Part shown: piece by piece, positions 9,294 through 16,929 of the stretch
How positions within the stretch are numbered: the first letter of the stretch is position 1
Layout: the number at the start of each line of letters is the position of its first letter
NCBI RefSeq assembly: GCF_014269185.2
Contig: NZ_JABWRZ020000001.1
Location: forward strand, 25,001 to 89,000
Reading direction: 5' to 3'
Length of the DNA stretch: 64,000 bases
Source of the DNA: Pseudomonas oryzicola
GTDB lineage: Bacteria > Pseudomonadota > Gammaproteobacteria > Pseudomonadales > Pseudomonadaceae
Made by a program: the position numbers and the translations under genes
The notes under the pieces: model-generated
The model's database searches: none
Seen by the model: the letters and a program-made list of their open reading frames with translations, nothing else
What the model was told of the DNA's origin: nothing

Positions 9294-9335
9294 ACCAGTA
9301 CAGTTCTTTTAACTTGAAAATCAACCGGTACAATT
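9294..9335. promoter_or_regulatory. Direct repeat ACCAGTACAGTT / ACCGGTACAATT
   Basis: A third exact ACCAGTACAGT copy (9294-9304) is followed exactly 30 bases later by a two-mismatch copy, ACCGGTACAATT (9324-9335), giving a helically phased direct repeat. It lies between the DUF1127 terminator and the DUF2388 genes, so it may control the latter. The function is inferred from repetition only. Confidence 0.4.
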
Positions 9336-9487
9336 CCCCGCCCGCCTTTCAGTAGATTCTGGAAACACCGGCGCGTGATACGCTTGGCTTAACAGTCTGG
9401 TAGAACCCACTGTCAAAAGTACCGCGACGAGCTGTGCGAGCGTCCGATAAGCAGAACCACCCGACCCTAGTCCAGGAGTCCACCATC

Positions 9488-9805
9488 ATGTCTCGTAAAT
9501 ACCTGATTGGCGCAGCCCTGATGCTGAGCCTGGCCGGCACCGCAAGCGCCACCAGCTTCGTTGTCACCACCGACGCCGTCGTTGGCGCGGTGGCTGCGTC
9601 CACCGATGCCACTTCCGACATCTCCTCCTCGTTCCGTGACGACAAGATTGTCCAGGCCGCGCGTGACGACGCCGCCAGCTTCGTTGGCAGCCAAGGCGAT
9701 ATCCGCGGTGCCAAGCTGGAGAGCGCGTTCTTGCACATCCGTTCGCAGATGCCAGCTCTGCAGGCCAGCGACGCGCAACTGGCCCAGGCCATCCTGGCGC
9801 TCTGA
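9488..9805 (+). CDS. DUF2388 secreted protein, first of three tandem paralogues
   Basis: A 105-residue protein with a clear signal peptide (MSRKYLIGAALMLSLAGTASA), so exported to the periplasm or beyond. The mature part has the DUF2388 signature: a variable beta-rich start, a Ser/Asp-rich linker (DISSSFRDDK), then ARDDAASFVGSQGDIRG, KLESAF and a final AQAILAL. AGGAG lies at 9474-9478; an in-frame ATG at 9434 without a site is rejected. The function of DUF2388 is unknown. The three neighbours share the same core motif, so this cluster arose by duplication. Confidence 0.85.
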   Translation: MSRKYLIGAALMLSLAGTASATSFVVTTDAVVGAVAASTDATSDISSSFRDDKIVQAARDDAASFVGSQGDIRGAKLESAFLHIRSQMPALQASDAQLAQAILAL

Positions 9806-9826
9806 CGCCGACTGATTCGTGCGGCT

Positions 9827-9846
9827 GTGCCGGTTAGCGCCGGCAC
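9827..9846 (+). terminator. Hairpin between the first and second DUF2388 genes
   Basis: GTGCCGG - TTAGCG - CCGGCAC forms a compact stem-loop 22 bases after the stop. There is no T run, so it may be an attenuating or mRNA-stabilising hairpin rather than a full terminator. It could make the first paralogue more abundant than the downstream ones. Confidence 0.4.
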
Positions 9847-9891
9847 GGGCCGTCCGCCGTTGCCCCCACGTTTCCAGCTGTCGTAAAGCCC

Positions 9892-10185
9892 ATGCGTTAT
9901 CTGTTGCCGCTGCTGTTCTCCGTTGTTGGCATGGCCAGTGCCCATGCCCTGGACACCACCACGCAAGGCCTGGTCATCACAGGCTATGTCACCAGCCAGG
10001 TCACCACGGCACCGTTCGACCGTAAACTGGTCCGCCAGGCCCGCGACGATGCGGCTGCCTTCGTTGCCAGCGACGGCCAGATCCGTGGCGCGCGGCTTGA
10101 GGCAGCACTGCAGGCGTTACGCCACAACTGCGCACGGCAGGCCGTCGGCGACCTGGAACTGGCGCAAGCAATTCTCGTCCAATAA
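9892..10185 (+). CDS. DUF2388 secreted protein, second paralogue
   Basis: A 97-residue exported protein (signal peptide MRYLLPLLFSVVGMASAHA). It retains the family core ARDDAAAFVASDGQIRG and RLEAALQAL and ends in LELAQAILVQ, parallel to the first paralogue. It is the shortest of the three and uniquely has a cysteine (RHNCARQ) in the C-terminal helix region. Function unknown; same orientation and close spacing suggest one operon with its neighbours. Confidence 0.82.
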   Translation: MRYLLPLLFSVVGMASAHALDTTTQGLVITGYVTSQVTTAPFDRKLVRQARDDAAAFVASDGQIRGARLEAALQALRHNCARQAVGDLELAQAILVQ

Positions 10186-10219
10186 TTCATCTGGCTCCTT
10201 GTATTTTCGGAGATGTTCC

Positions 10220-10540
10220 ATGCGTAAACCGCTGATTGCCGCTACCCTCGGCATGCTCCTGCTGGCTGACCTGGCCCAGGCACAGACCCTGGTGGCCACC
10301 AGCAATATCATCGTGCGTGCCTTTGGCCGCTCGATCGATTTCACTTCTGACACCACCACCTCGATCCGCGATTCCAAAGTGGTGCGCGAAGCCCACGACG
10401 ACGCTGCCAGCTTCGTCGCAAGCAACGGTGATATCCGCGGTGCCCAGCTCGAGGCAGCCTTCAATACCTTGCGCGAGCGCGTGCCGGAAGCACGCGGCGC
10501 CAGCGACCAGGTACTGGCTGAAGCCATCCTCGCACTGTGA
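10220..10540 (+). CDS. DUF2388 secreted protein, third paralogue
   Basis: A 106-residue exported protein; the signal peptide is MRKPLIAATLGMLLLADLAQA. The mature part repeats the family pattern: TSNIIVRAFGRSIDFTSDTT, then AHDDAASFVASNGDIRG, QLEAAFNTLRE and a final AEAILAL. The ATG at 10220 has GGAG upstream. A much longer frame open from 9923 overlaps the second paralogue and is not the gene. Its TGA overlaps the GTG start of the next gene, which points to translational coupling and a shared function. Confidence 0.84.
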   Translation: MRKPLIAATLGMLLLADLAQAQTLVATSNIIVRAFGRSIDFTSDTTTSIRDSKVVREAHDDAASFVASNGDIRGAQLEAAFNTLRERVPEARGASDQVLAEAILAL

Positions 10541-12492
10541 ACCGCGTGCGCGCCTGGCTGCTCGGCTGCGCCCTGACGCTGCTCGGCACGCCCGCCCTGG
10601 CCGACCTGCAGCTTGAGCTGCAGGCGTCCGGCCTCGATTCGCAACAAACCCAAGCCACCCAGGCCCTGCTCGACGAGGCCCTGGGCAAGCTGCCACCCCG
10701 TTTCAAGCACCAACTGGACCGCCGCGTGCGGGTCAGCTGGAGCGACAACATGCCGGCCGACGCCTATGGCCAGGCATCGCTGGTCTCTACCCTGGAGCTC
10801 AATCATCGCCTGCTGCCCAGCCTCGCTGATGGCAGTGCTGCCAGGAAACGTACCACCCGCCCACATGGCACGGTGCGTGAAGAACTGCTGGCCACCGTGC
10901 TGCACGAGCTCACCCATATCTACGACCGCGCCCGGCTGTGGCCTAGCGCCGAAAGCTCGCTGATCGCCCGCTGCAAGCGCCAGCAAGGCACGCTCGGCAA
11001 GATCGGCCTGCCCGAGGCATGCCGTGGCCAGGCAGAGCGTCGCTTCACCTTCAGCGACGACCCGCGCCTGCTCGACCTGGCCGGCTGGCAGCAATACGTG
11101 GGCCGGCGCGGCGAGCGCGAACAGCACAATGGCCAGTTCGTGCGCAGCCCGGACAGTTATGAGCTGAGCAGCCCCAAGGAATACATCGCGGTCAACATGG
11201 AGTATTTCCTCCTCGACCCGAGCTACGGTTGCCGCCGTCCGGCGCTGAACCAGTACCTGCGCGAACACTTTGGCTGGGCACCGCAACAGGACACCTGCGC
11301 CAAAGGCCTGCCGTTCATCAATGCCGGCAGCGATTTCGCCCGCCAGCCGCTCGGCGAGATCGACCCTGAGCGGGTCTATGAAGTGGACTACCTGCTGGCG
11401 GAAGCCAACCAGAACCTGGTCAGTCGCTGGGGCCACAGCATGCTGCGCCTGGTGATCTGCAAGCCGGGCCGACCACGCGGGCCGGATTGCCGCCTCGACC
11501 TCGACCAGAGCCTGGTGCTGTCGTACCGCGCCTTCGTCAATGACGTACAGCTGTCGAGCTGGGACGGGCTTGTCGGCGCCTACCCCTCACGGCTGTTCGT
11601 ACTGCCGCTGGGCCAGGTGATCGATGAATACACCAAGACCGAACTGCGCAGCCTGGCCTCGGTGCCCTTGCGGCTCAGCCGCGACGAGATAGAGAACCTG
11701 GTACGCCAGGCCGCCGAAATGCACTGGAGTTACGACGGCAACTACTGGTTCCTGTCCAACAACTGCGCGGTGGAGTCGTTGAAACTGCTGCGCAGCGGCA
11801 CTGCCAACCCACGCCTGAATGACCTCGACAGCATCATGCCCAACGGCTTGCTGGCTGTGCTCAAGGGCAGGGGGCTGGCGGATACCAGCGTGCTCGACGA
11901 CCCGCGCGAGGCGCTGCGCCTCGGTTACCGCTTCGACTCCTACCGCGACCGCTATCAGGCCATGTTCGAGGTATTGAAGAAGCAGCTGCCGATCAAGCAG
12001 GACAAGGTCGAAGACTGGCTGGGGCTGGACGCCGAGCAACGGCGTGCCTGGTTCGCCAAGGCCGACCTGCGCACCAGCGCAGCCTTGCTGCTGCTTGAAC
12101 AGGCCAGCTTGCGTCGGCAATTGCTGCTGGCCCAGGACGAGGTCAAACAGCGCTACCTGAATGCCGCCGCGCAGAATGACGGCAGCGTCAGCAAGGCCGA
12201 CGCCACCCTCAGGCAGATGCTCGCCAACAGCGGCTTCCTCAGCCGCCCGGCAGAGTTGCTCGACACCAAGGGCTACGGGCTGCCGCAACCGCAGGAGCGC
12301 AAGCACCTGGAGCGAGTCAGCAGTGAGCGGCAGGCGCAGCTGTTGCGCTTGAGCACCAATCTGGACAAAGAGGTGAGGGCGCTGCTACAGCCGTCGCGGG
12401 CCAGGGAAATTGCCGCCGTCGAGGCCAACGTAAAACAGATCGGCGAGCATTTGCGGGCCTTGCACAAGGCTGCCGGTGGCCTGCAGTTGTGA
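10537..12492 (+). CDS. Large periplasmic protein with HELTH motif and Lnb N-terminal (DUF4105) domain
   Basis: A 651-residue protein with signal peptide (cleavage near ALA-D at residue 23). Residues ~60-230 contain a gluzincin-like signature: His123-Glu124-x-x-His127 in TVLHELTHIYDRA and a later EYIAVNMEYFLLD that could give a third zinc ligand. Residues ~280-430 match the Lnb N-terminal periplasmic domain, with conserved RWGHSMLRL (His300) and LSNNCAVESLKLL (Cys410); the His-before-Cys order recalls permuted papain-like folds, which is my inference. The C-terminal ~200 residues are Gln/Arg-rich helices. The GTG start overlaps the stop of the third DUF2388 gene. Probably an envelope hydrolase; substrate unknown. 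Confidence 0.8.
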   Translation: MNRVRAWLLGCALTLLGTPALADLQLELQASGLDSQQTQATQALLDEALGKLPPRFKHQLDRRVRVSWSDNMPADAYGQASLVSTLELNHRLLPSLADGSAARKRTTRPHGTVREELLATVLHELTHIYDRARLWPSAESSLIARCKRQQGTLGKIGLPEACRGQAERRFTFSDDPRLLDLAGWQQYVGRRGEREQHNGQFVRSPDSYELSSPKEYIAVNMEYFLLDPSYGCRRPALNQYLREHFGWAPQQDTCAKGLPFINAGSDFARQPLGEIDPERVYEVDYLLAEANQNLVSRWGHSMLRLVICKPGRPRGPDCRLDLDQSLVLSYRAFVNDVQLSSWDGLVGAYPSRLFVLPLGQVIDEYTKTELRSLASVPLRLSRDEIENLVRQAAEMHWSYDGNYWFLSNNCAVESLKLLRSGTANPRLNDLDSIMPNGLLAVLKGRGLADTSVLDDPREALRLGYRFDSYRDRYQAMFEVLKKQLPIKQDKVEDWLGLDAEQRRAWFAKADLRTSAALLLLEQASLRRQLLLAQDEVKQRYLNAAAQNDGSVSKADATLRQMLANSGFLSRPAELLDTKGYGLPQPQERKHLERVSSERQAQLLRLSTNLDKEVRALLQPSRAREIAAVEANVKQIGEHLRALHKAAGGLQL

Positions 12493-12877
12493 TGTTTGCA
12501 GTACTGCCCTTTTCGCGGGTGGACCCGCTCCCATAGGGTCCATACAGCAGCTGAGACCTGCGCCGCACCTGTGTGAGCGGGTTCACCCGCGAAACGGTCA
12601 CATCCTGCACTCACCTACCTCTCGTCGCCTTCGCTTCGGCGAAAGCTGGCTGAAAGCTTGCCCTCATAGGATAGCCACCACTACCGGCACCAGACCGGTC
12701 AGCCAAGGCGTCGGTAAACACCGCGCCCGGCCTAATCAACAACAACAATGGTGATTCCGATGTACGCTTGTGCCCGCCTTTCCGCAGTCCCTCTCCGCAT
12801 GCTCCCTGTGCAGCGCCCGACGCGCTGATCCGCCCGAATCGTCTTTCCTTTCGCCGCGCCACACCTGGAGTACTGTC
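12493..12877. other. 385-nt intergenic region before the citrate transporter
   Basis: The first hundred bases are a REP doublet. The rest shows no believable gene: an open frame from 12770 joins the transporter frame but lacks a ribosome-binding site. It presumably contains the promoter of the transporter gene. Confidence 0.5.
12507..12597. repeat. REP inverted pair (CGCGGGTGGACCCGCTCCCA type)
   Basis: The left unit, TTTTCGCGGGTGGACCCGCTCC, and the right unit, GAGCGGGTTCACCCGCGAAA, are near reverse complements about 40 bases apart. Each has its own inner stem (GCGGGT...ACCCGC). This is the widespread P. putida REP type, here directly after the Lnb-domain gene. Confidence 0.8.
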
Positions 12878-14185
12878 ATGCTGACCTTCCTCGGCTTTGC
12901 CATGGTCATCACCTTCATGTACCTGATCATGACCAAGCGCCTGTCGGCCTTGATCGCGCTGATCCTGGTACCGATCCTGTTCGCCCTGTTCGGCGGGTTT
13001 TCCGCCAAGATCGGCCCCATGATGCTCGAAGGCATCAGCAAACTCGCGCCAACCGGCGTGATGCTGATGTTCGCCATTCTCTACTTCGCCCTGATGATCG
13101 ACTCCGGCCTGTTCGACCCGGCCGTGCGCAAGATCCTCAAGCTGGTCAAGGGCGATCCTCTGAAAGTCTCTGTCGGCACCGCCGTGCTGGCCCTGGTCGT
13201 CTCGCTCGACGGTGACGGTGCCACCACCTACATGATCTGCTGTGCCGCCATGCTGCCGATGTACAGCCGCCTGGGCATGAGCCCGCGAATCATGGCCGGC
13301 CTGATCATTCTCGCTGGCGGGGTGATGAACATGACCCCTTGGGGCGGCCCGACTGCCCGTGCTGCCAGCGCCCTGCACGTGGACCCGTCGGAGATCTTCG
13401 TGCCGATGATCCCGGCCATGCTGTTCGGCGTACTGGCGATCCTGGCCATCGCCTACCTGTACGGCAAGCGCGAGCGTGCCCGCCTGGGCGAACTGCACCT
13501 GCCCACCGACGACATCGACCATAGCGAAATCACCGTTTCACAGTTCCCGGAGGCGCGTCGGCCGAACTTGCTGTACTTCAACGGTGCGCTGACCGCCGCG
13601 CTGATGGCGGCGCTGATCGCCGGTGTGCTGCCGCTGCCGGTGCTGTTCATGATCGCCTTCAGCATCGCCATGATCGTCAACTACCCCTGCCTGCAGCAGC
13701 AGAAGGACCGTATCGCTGCTCACGCAGGCAGCGTGCTGGCCGTCACCGGGCTGATCTTTGCCGCCGGCATCTTCACCGGCATCCTGTCGGGTACCGGCAT
13801 GGTCGACGCCATGTCCAAGAGCCTGCTGGCAGTCATCCCGGAAGCTCTCGGCCCATACCTGGCGGTGATCACCGCGATCGTGAGCATGCCGTTCACGTTC
13901 TTCATGTCCAACGACGCGTTCTACTACGGTGTGCTGCCCGTGCTGGCCGAAGCCGCCAGCCATTACGGCATCAGTCCGGTGGAAATGGCCCGGGCCTCGA
14001 TCGTCGGGCAGCCGGTACACCTGCTCAGCCCCTTGGTACCCTCCACTTACTTGCTGGTGGCCCTGGCCGGCATCGAGTTCGGCGATCATCAGCGCTTCAC
14101 CTTGAAGTGGGCAGTACTGGTGTGCCTGTGCATAATGCTCGCCGCGCTGCTGATGGGGATTTTCCCGCTGTTCAGTAGTCTTTAA
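12878..14185 (+). CDS. CitMHS family citrate (metal-citrate) transporter
   Basis: Inner-membrane permease of 435 residues with about a dozen hydrophobic segments. It matches CitMHS proteins: MLTFLGFAMVITFMYLIMTK start, VVSLDGDGATTYMICCAAML, AGGVMNMTPWGGPTARAA, and the late MSNDAFYYGVLPVLAEAA. Members import divalent-metal-complexed citrate by proton symport. The ATG at 12878 has GGAG at a proper distance and begins the hydrophobic region; the 36-codon upstream extension is not protein-like. A perfect hairpin follows. No adjacent two-component system is present, so regulation is not evident here. Confidence 0.88.
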   Translation: MLTFLGFAMVITFMYLIMTKRLSALIALILVPILFALFGGFSAKIGPMMLEGISKLAPTGVMLMFAILYFALMIDSGLFDPAVRKILKLVKGDPLKVSVGTAVLALVVSLDGDGATTYMICCAAMLPMYSRLGMSPRIMAGLIILAGGVMNMTPWGGPTARAASALHVDPSEIFVPMIPAMLFGVLAILAIAYLYGKRERARLGELHLPTDDIDHSEITVSQFPEARRPNLLYFNGALTAALMAALIAGVLPLPVLFMIAFSIAMIVNYPCLQQQKDRIAAHAGSVLAVTGLIFAAGIFTGILSGTGMVDAMSKSLLAVIPEALGPYLAVITAIVSMPFTFFMSNDAFYYGVLPVLAEAASHYGISPVEMARASIVGQPVHLLSPLVPSTYLLVALAGIEFGDHQRFTLKWAVLVCLCIMLAALLMGIFPLFSSL

Positions 14186-14205
14186 TAAACGCGAATCACC
14201 CTAAC

Positions 14206-14233
14206 GCGACGTGCCCTGGTGTGGGCACGTCGC
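14206..14233. terminator. Perfect 11-bp hairpin between the citrate transporter gene and terC
   Basis: GCGACGTGCCC - TGGTGT - GGGCACGTCGC, exactly complementary, fills much of the 71-base gap. It lacks a T run on the plus strand, so it may act as a weak terminator, as an mRNA-stabilising structure, or as the leader of the TerC gene. It sits only 13 bases before the terC ribosome-binding site. Confidence 0.5.
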
Positions 14234-14256
14234 CTTTACCGCTCGAAGGAAAACAC

Positions 14257-15027
14257 ATGGAATGGCTGACCAGCCCGGAAATCTGGGTTGCCTTTTTCAC
14301 CCTTACCGCGCTTGAGATCGTCCTCGGTATCGACAACATCATCATGATCTCGATCCTGGTCAGCCGCATGCCCAAGCACATGCAGCCGCGCACCCGGATC
14401 TTCGGCCTTGCCCTGGCCATGGTCACCCGCATCATGTTGTTGCTGTCGATCACCTGGGTCATGCGCCTTACCGCCGACCTGTTCGTGGTGTTCGGCCAGG
14501 GCATCTCCGGGCGTGACCTGATTCTGTTCTTCGGCGGTCTGTTCCTGCTGTGGAAAAGCTCGCAAGAGATCTACCACGGCCTGGAAGGCGAGGACGAGAA
14601 CGCTGAAGAGCCGAAAGGCGCGGGTGGCAAGTTCTTCTATACCATCATCCAGATCGCCATCATCGACATCGTGTTTTCGCTGGACTCGGTCATTACTGCG
14701 GTAGGCATGGTGTCCCACGTACCGGTAATGATCGCCGCCATCGTCGTCGCGGTGCTGGTGATGATGCTGTGCGCTGGCACCATCAGCGAATTCATTGACA
14801 AGCACCCGTCGTTGAAGATGCTCGCACTGTCGTTCCTGATCGTGGTCGGTACCGTGCTGATCGCCGAAGCTTTCGACGTGCACGTGCCGAAGGGTTACGT
14901 CTACTTCGCCATGGCATTTTCGCTGGCGGTGGAAGCCATCAACATTCGCATGCGCACCGCCCTGGCCCGCAAGGAAGGCAAAGAGCACGAGCCGGTGAAA
15001 CTGCGCAAGGACATTCCGGGTCAATAA
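14257..15027 (+). CDS. TerC family integral membrane protein
   Basis: A 256-residue polytopic protein of the TerC family (Pfam TerC). It carries the two conserved acidic membrane motifs, VLGIDNIIMISIL near residue 25 and VFSLDSVITAVGM near residue 145, which in characterised relatives belong to the metal path. Family members export manganese, sometimes to load exported metalloproteins. AAGGA at 14246-14250 supports the start. A rho-independent terminator follows, so it is a single gene, possibly reached by read-through from the citrate transporter. Confidence 0.88.
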   Translation: MEWLTSPEIWVAFFTLTALEIVLGIDNIIMISILVSRMPKHMQPRTRIFGLALAMVTRIMLLLSITWVMRLTADLFVVFGQGISGRDLILFFGGLFLLWKSSQEIYHGLEGEDENAEEPKGAGGKFFYTIIQIAIIDIVFSLDSVITAVGMVSHVPVMIAAIVVAVLVMMLCAGTISEFIDKHPSLKMLALSFLIVVGTVLIAEAFDVHVPKGYVYFAMAFSLAVEAINIRMRTALARKEGKEHEPVKLRKDIPGQ

Positions 15028-15045
15028 GATCAGGAAGCGCAGTAC

Positions 15046-15071
15046 AAAAAGGCCTTTCGGGGCCTTTTTTT
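15046..15071. terminator. Rho-independent terminator after terC
   Basis: AAAAAGGCC - TTTCGG - GGCCTTTTTT with T tracts at both ends, usable in both directions. It lies about 20 bases after the terC stop. Confidence 0.9.
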
Positions 15072-15239
15072 CATGCCGGCAATCATTCATTTCCAGCGTG
15101 TTTCAAATAAATGGCAGCCATGCGAAGCTGGCGACAGCTACGCAAAACGACTAAAGCTTTGAGTGAGCACTGAAAATTCTTCAAACGCTCGCGCTTCATC
15201 TCTTGGCCCGCTGGGCCAATGTATCAGGGGGCCGTCGCC

Positions 15240-16898
15240 ATGCTGACCCTGCTCAACCTGCTCTCGGCCGTGACGCTTCTGGTCTGGGGCACCCACATCG
15301 TACGTACCGGCATCCTTCGGGTATTCGGCTCGAGCCTGCGGCGCATCATCGGCCAGAACATGAACAAACGCCCGCTGGCGTTCGTTGCCGGCATTCTGGT
15401 CACCGCCATGGTGCAAAGTAGCAACGCCACCGCCATGCTGGTCACCTCGTTCGTCGGCCAGGGCCTGATGGCCATGACACCGGCTTTGGCGATCATGCTC
15501 GGAGCCGACGTGGGGACCGCGCTGATGGCCCGGGTGCTGACGCTGGACCTGTCCTGGCTGTCGCCGCTGCTGATCTTCCTGGGGGTGATCTTCTTCCTCT
15601 CGCGCAAGCAGACTCGGGCCGGCCAGCTGGGTAGGGTAGGCATCGGGCTCGGCCTGATCATCCTTGCTCTTGAGCTGATCGTGCAGGCCGCTACGCCAAT
15701 TACCCACGCCCAGGGTGTGAAAGTGCTGTTCGCCTCACTGACCGGCGACATCATGCTGGACGCCTTGGTCGGTGCGCTGTTCGCCATGATTTCCTATTCC
15801 AGCCTGGCCGCCGTGCTGCTCACCGCGACGCTGGCAGGCGCGGAAGTGATCAGCCTGCCGGTGGCCATCGGCCTGGTAGTCGGCGCCAACATCGGCAGCG
15901 GCATGCTGGCCTTCATCAGCACCAGCATGCAGAACGCCGCTGGCCGTCGGGTGGCCCTGGGCAGCCTGCTGTACAAGCTGATTGGTCTGTTGCTGATCAT
16001 ACCTGTGCTGCACCCGTTGGTGGCCTGGATGGATTCACTGAGCTTCAGCGCCCAAGAGCTGGTCATCGGCTTTCACCTGCTCTACAACACACTGCGCTGC
16101 CTGATCATGCTGCCCACGGTCAAACCGATGGGCCGGTTGTGCAACACCTTGCTGCCCGACCGGGAAAACGGCAATGGCCAGGTACGCCCGCGCCACCTCG
16201 ATACCTCGGCTTTGGAAACCCCCAGCCTGGCCCTGGCCAACGCTGCCCGCGAAACCTTGCGCCTCGGTGACATCGTCGACAACCTGCTCGAAGCCATGCT
16301 CGGTGCCCTGCGTGGAACCCAGACAGCCTTGCCACAGCAGGTCCGCGCCCTGGGCGAGGACGCCGATGTCTTGTACAACGCGATCAAACTTTATCTGGCG
16401 CAAATGTCGCGTGAAGACCTCAGTGAGCAGGACAACCGTCGCTGGGCAGAAATCATCGAGCTGGCGATCAACCTCAAGCTGGCCTGCGACCTGATCGAAC
16501 GCATGCTGCGCAAGGTCCAGCAACAGAAAACCAGCCAGCGCCGGGAATTCTCCCAGGTAGGCCTGGAAGAGCTGACCGGCCTGCAGGAACAACTACTGGC
16601 CAATCTGCGCCTGGGCCTGTCGGTGTTCCTCAGTGCCGACCCGGAAAGCGCCCGCTTGCTGTTGCGGGAAAAGCGCCGATTTCGCGCCCAGGAACGGCGC
16701 CTGGCCCACGCCCACGTCAGCCGCTTGCAGCGCAAGGTAGTGCAAAGTATCGAGACCAGTTCGCTACACTTGGAGCTGATCGCCGATATGAAACGGTTGA
16801 ACTCTTTGTTCTGTAGCAGTGCCTATGTGGTACTGGGCGGCTCGGACACGGGCGGGCTGATGCTCGACAGCGTGCCGGACGAAGCCCGCCTGCCGTGA
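15240..16898 (+). CDS. Na+/phosphate cotransporter family protein with PhoU-like C-terminus
   Basis: A 552-residue membrane protein of the Na/Pi cotransporter II family (NptA/YjbB-like). The first ~310 residues hold the repeated transport unit, with the signature QSSNATAMLV in the first repeat and the more divergent SYSSLAAVLLT in the second. The remaining ~240 residues are cytosolic and helical, resembling PhoU domains. The ATG at 15240 has AGGGGG nine bases upstream; an ATG seven codons earlier is less likely. YjbB-type proteins export phosphate when cellular phosphate is high, but direction cannot be read from sequence. A short gap separates it from the M16 peptidase gene. Confidence 0.85.
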   Translation: MLTLLNLLSAVTLLVWGTHIVRTGILRVFGSSLRRIIGQNMNKRPLAFVAGILVTAMVQSSNATAMLVTSFVGQGLMAMTPALAIMLGADVGTALMARVLTLDLSWLSPLLIFLGVIFFLSRKQTRAGQLGRVGIGLGLIILALELIVQAATPITHAQGVKVLFASLTGDIMLDALVGALFAMISYSSLAAVLLTATLAGAEVISLPVAIGLVVGANIGSGMLAFISTSMQNAAGRRVALGSLLYKLIGLLLIIPVLHPLVAWMDSLSFSAQELVIGFHLLYNTLRCLIMLPTVKPMGRLCNTLLPDRENGNGQVRPRHLDTSALETPSLALANAARETLRLGDIVDNLLEAMLGALRGTQTALPQQVRALGEDADVLYNAIKLYLAQMSREDLSEQDNRRWAEIIELAINLKLACDLIERMLRKVQQQKTSQRREFSQVGLEELTGLQEQLLANLRLGLSVFLSADPESARLLLREKRRFRAQERRLAHAHVSRLQRKVVQSIETSSLHLELIADMKRLNSLFCSSAYVVLGGSDTGGLMLDSVPDEARLP

Positions 16899-16929
16899 TT
16901 TTCGCCTACCTGAGGACCCAAGCTCGCCC

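Larger units (their letters stand above)
9185..9487. other. 303-nt gap between DUF1127 and the DUF2388 cluster
   Basis: It holds a short GCCGGCTTCGGCCGGC hairpin, the DUF1127 terminator and the direct repeat described separately. The remainder is presumably the promoter of the DUF2388 cluster. I see no coding sequence. Confidence 0.5.

Noticed and set aside
14186..14256. Possible manganese riboswitch (yybP-ykoY type) before terC
   Set aside because: Only 71 bases with a single simple hairpin; too short for the known fold.
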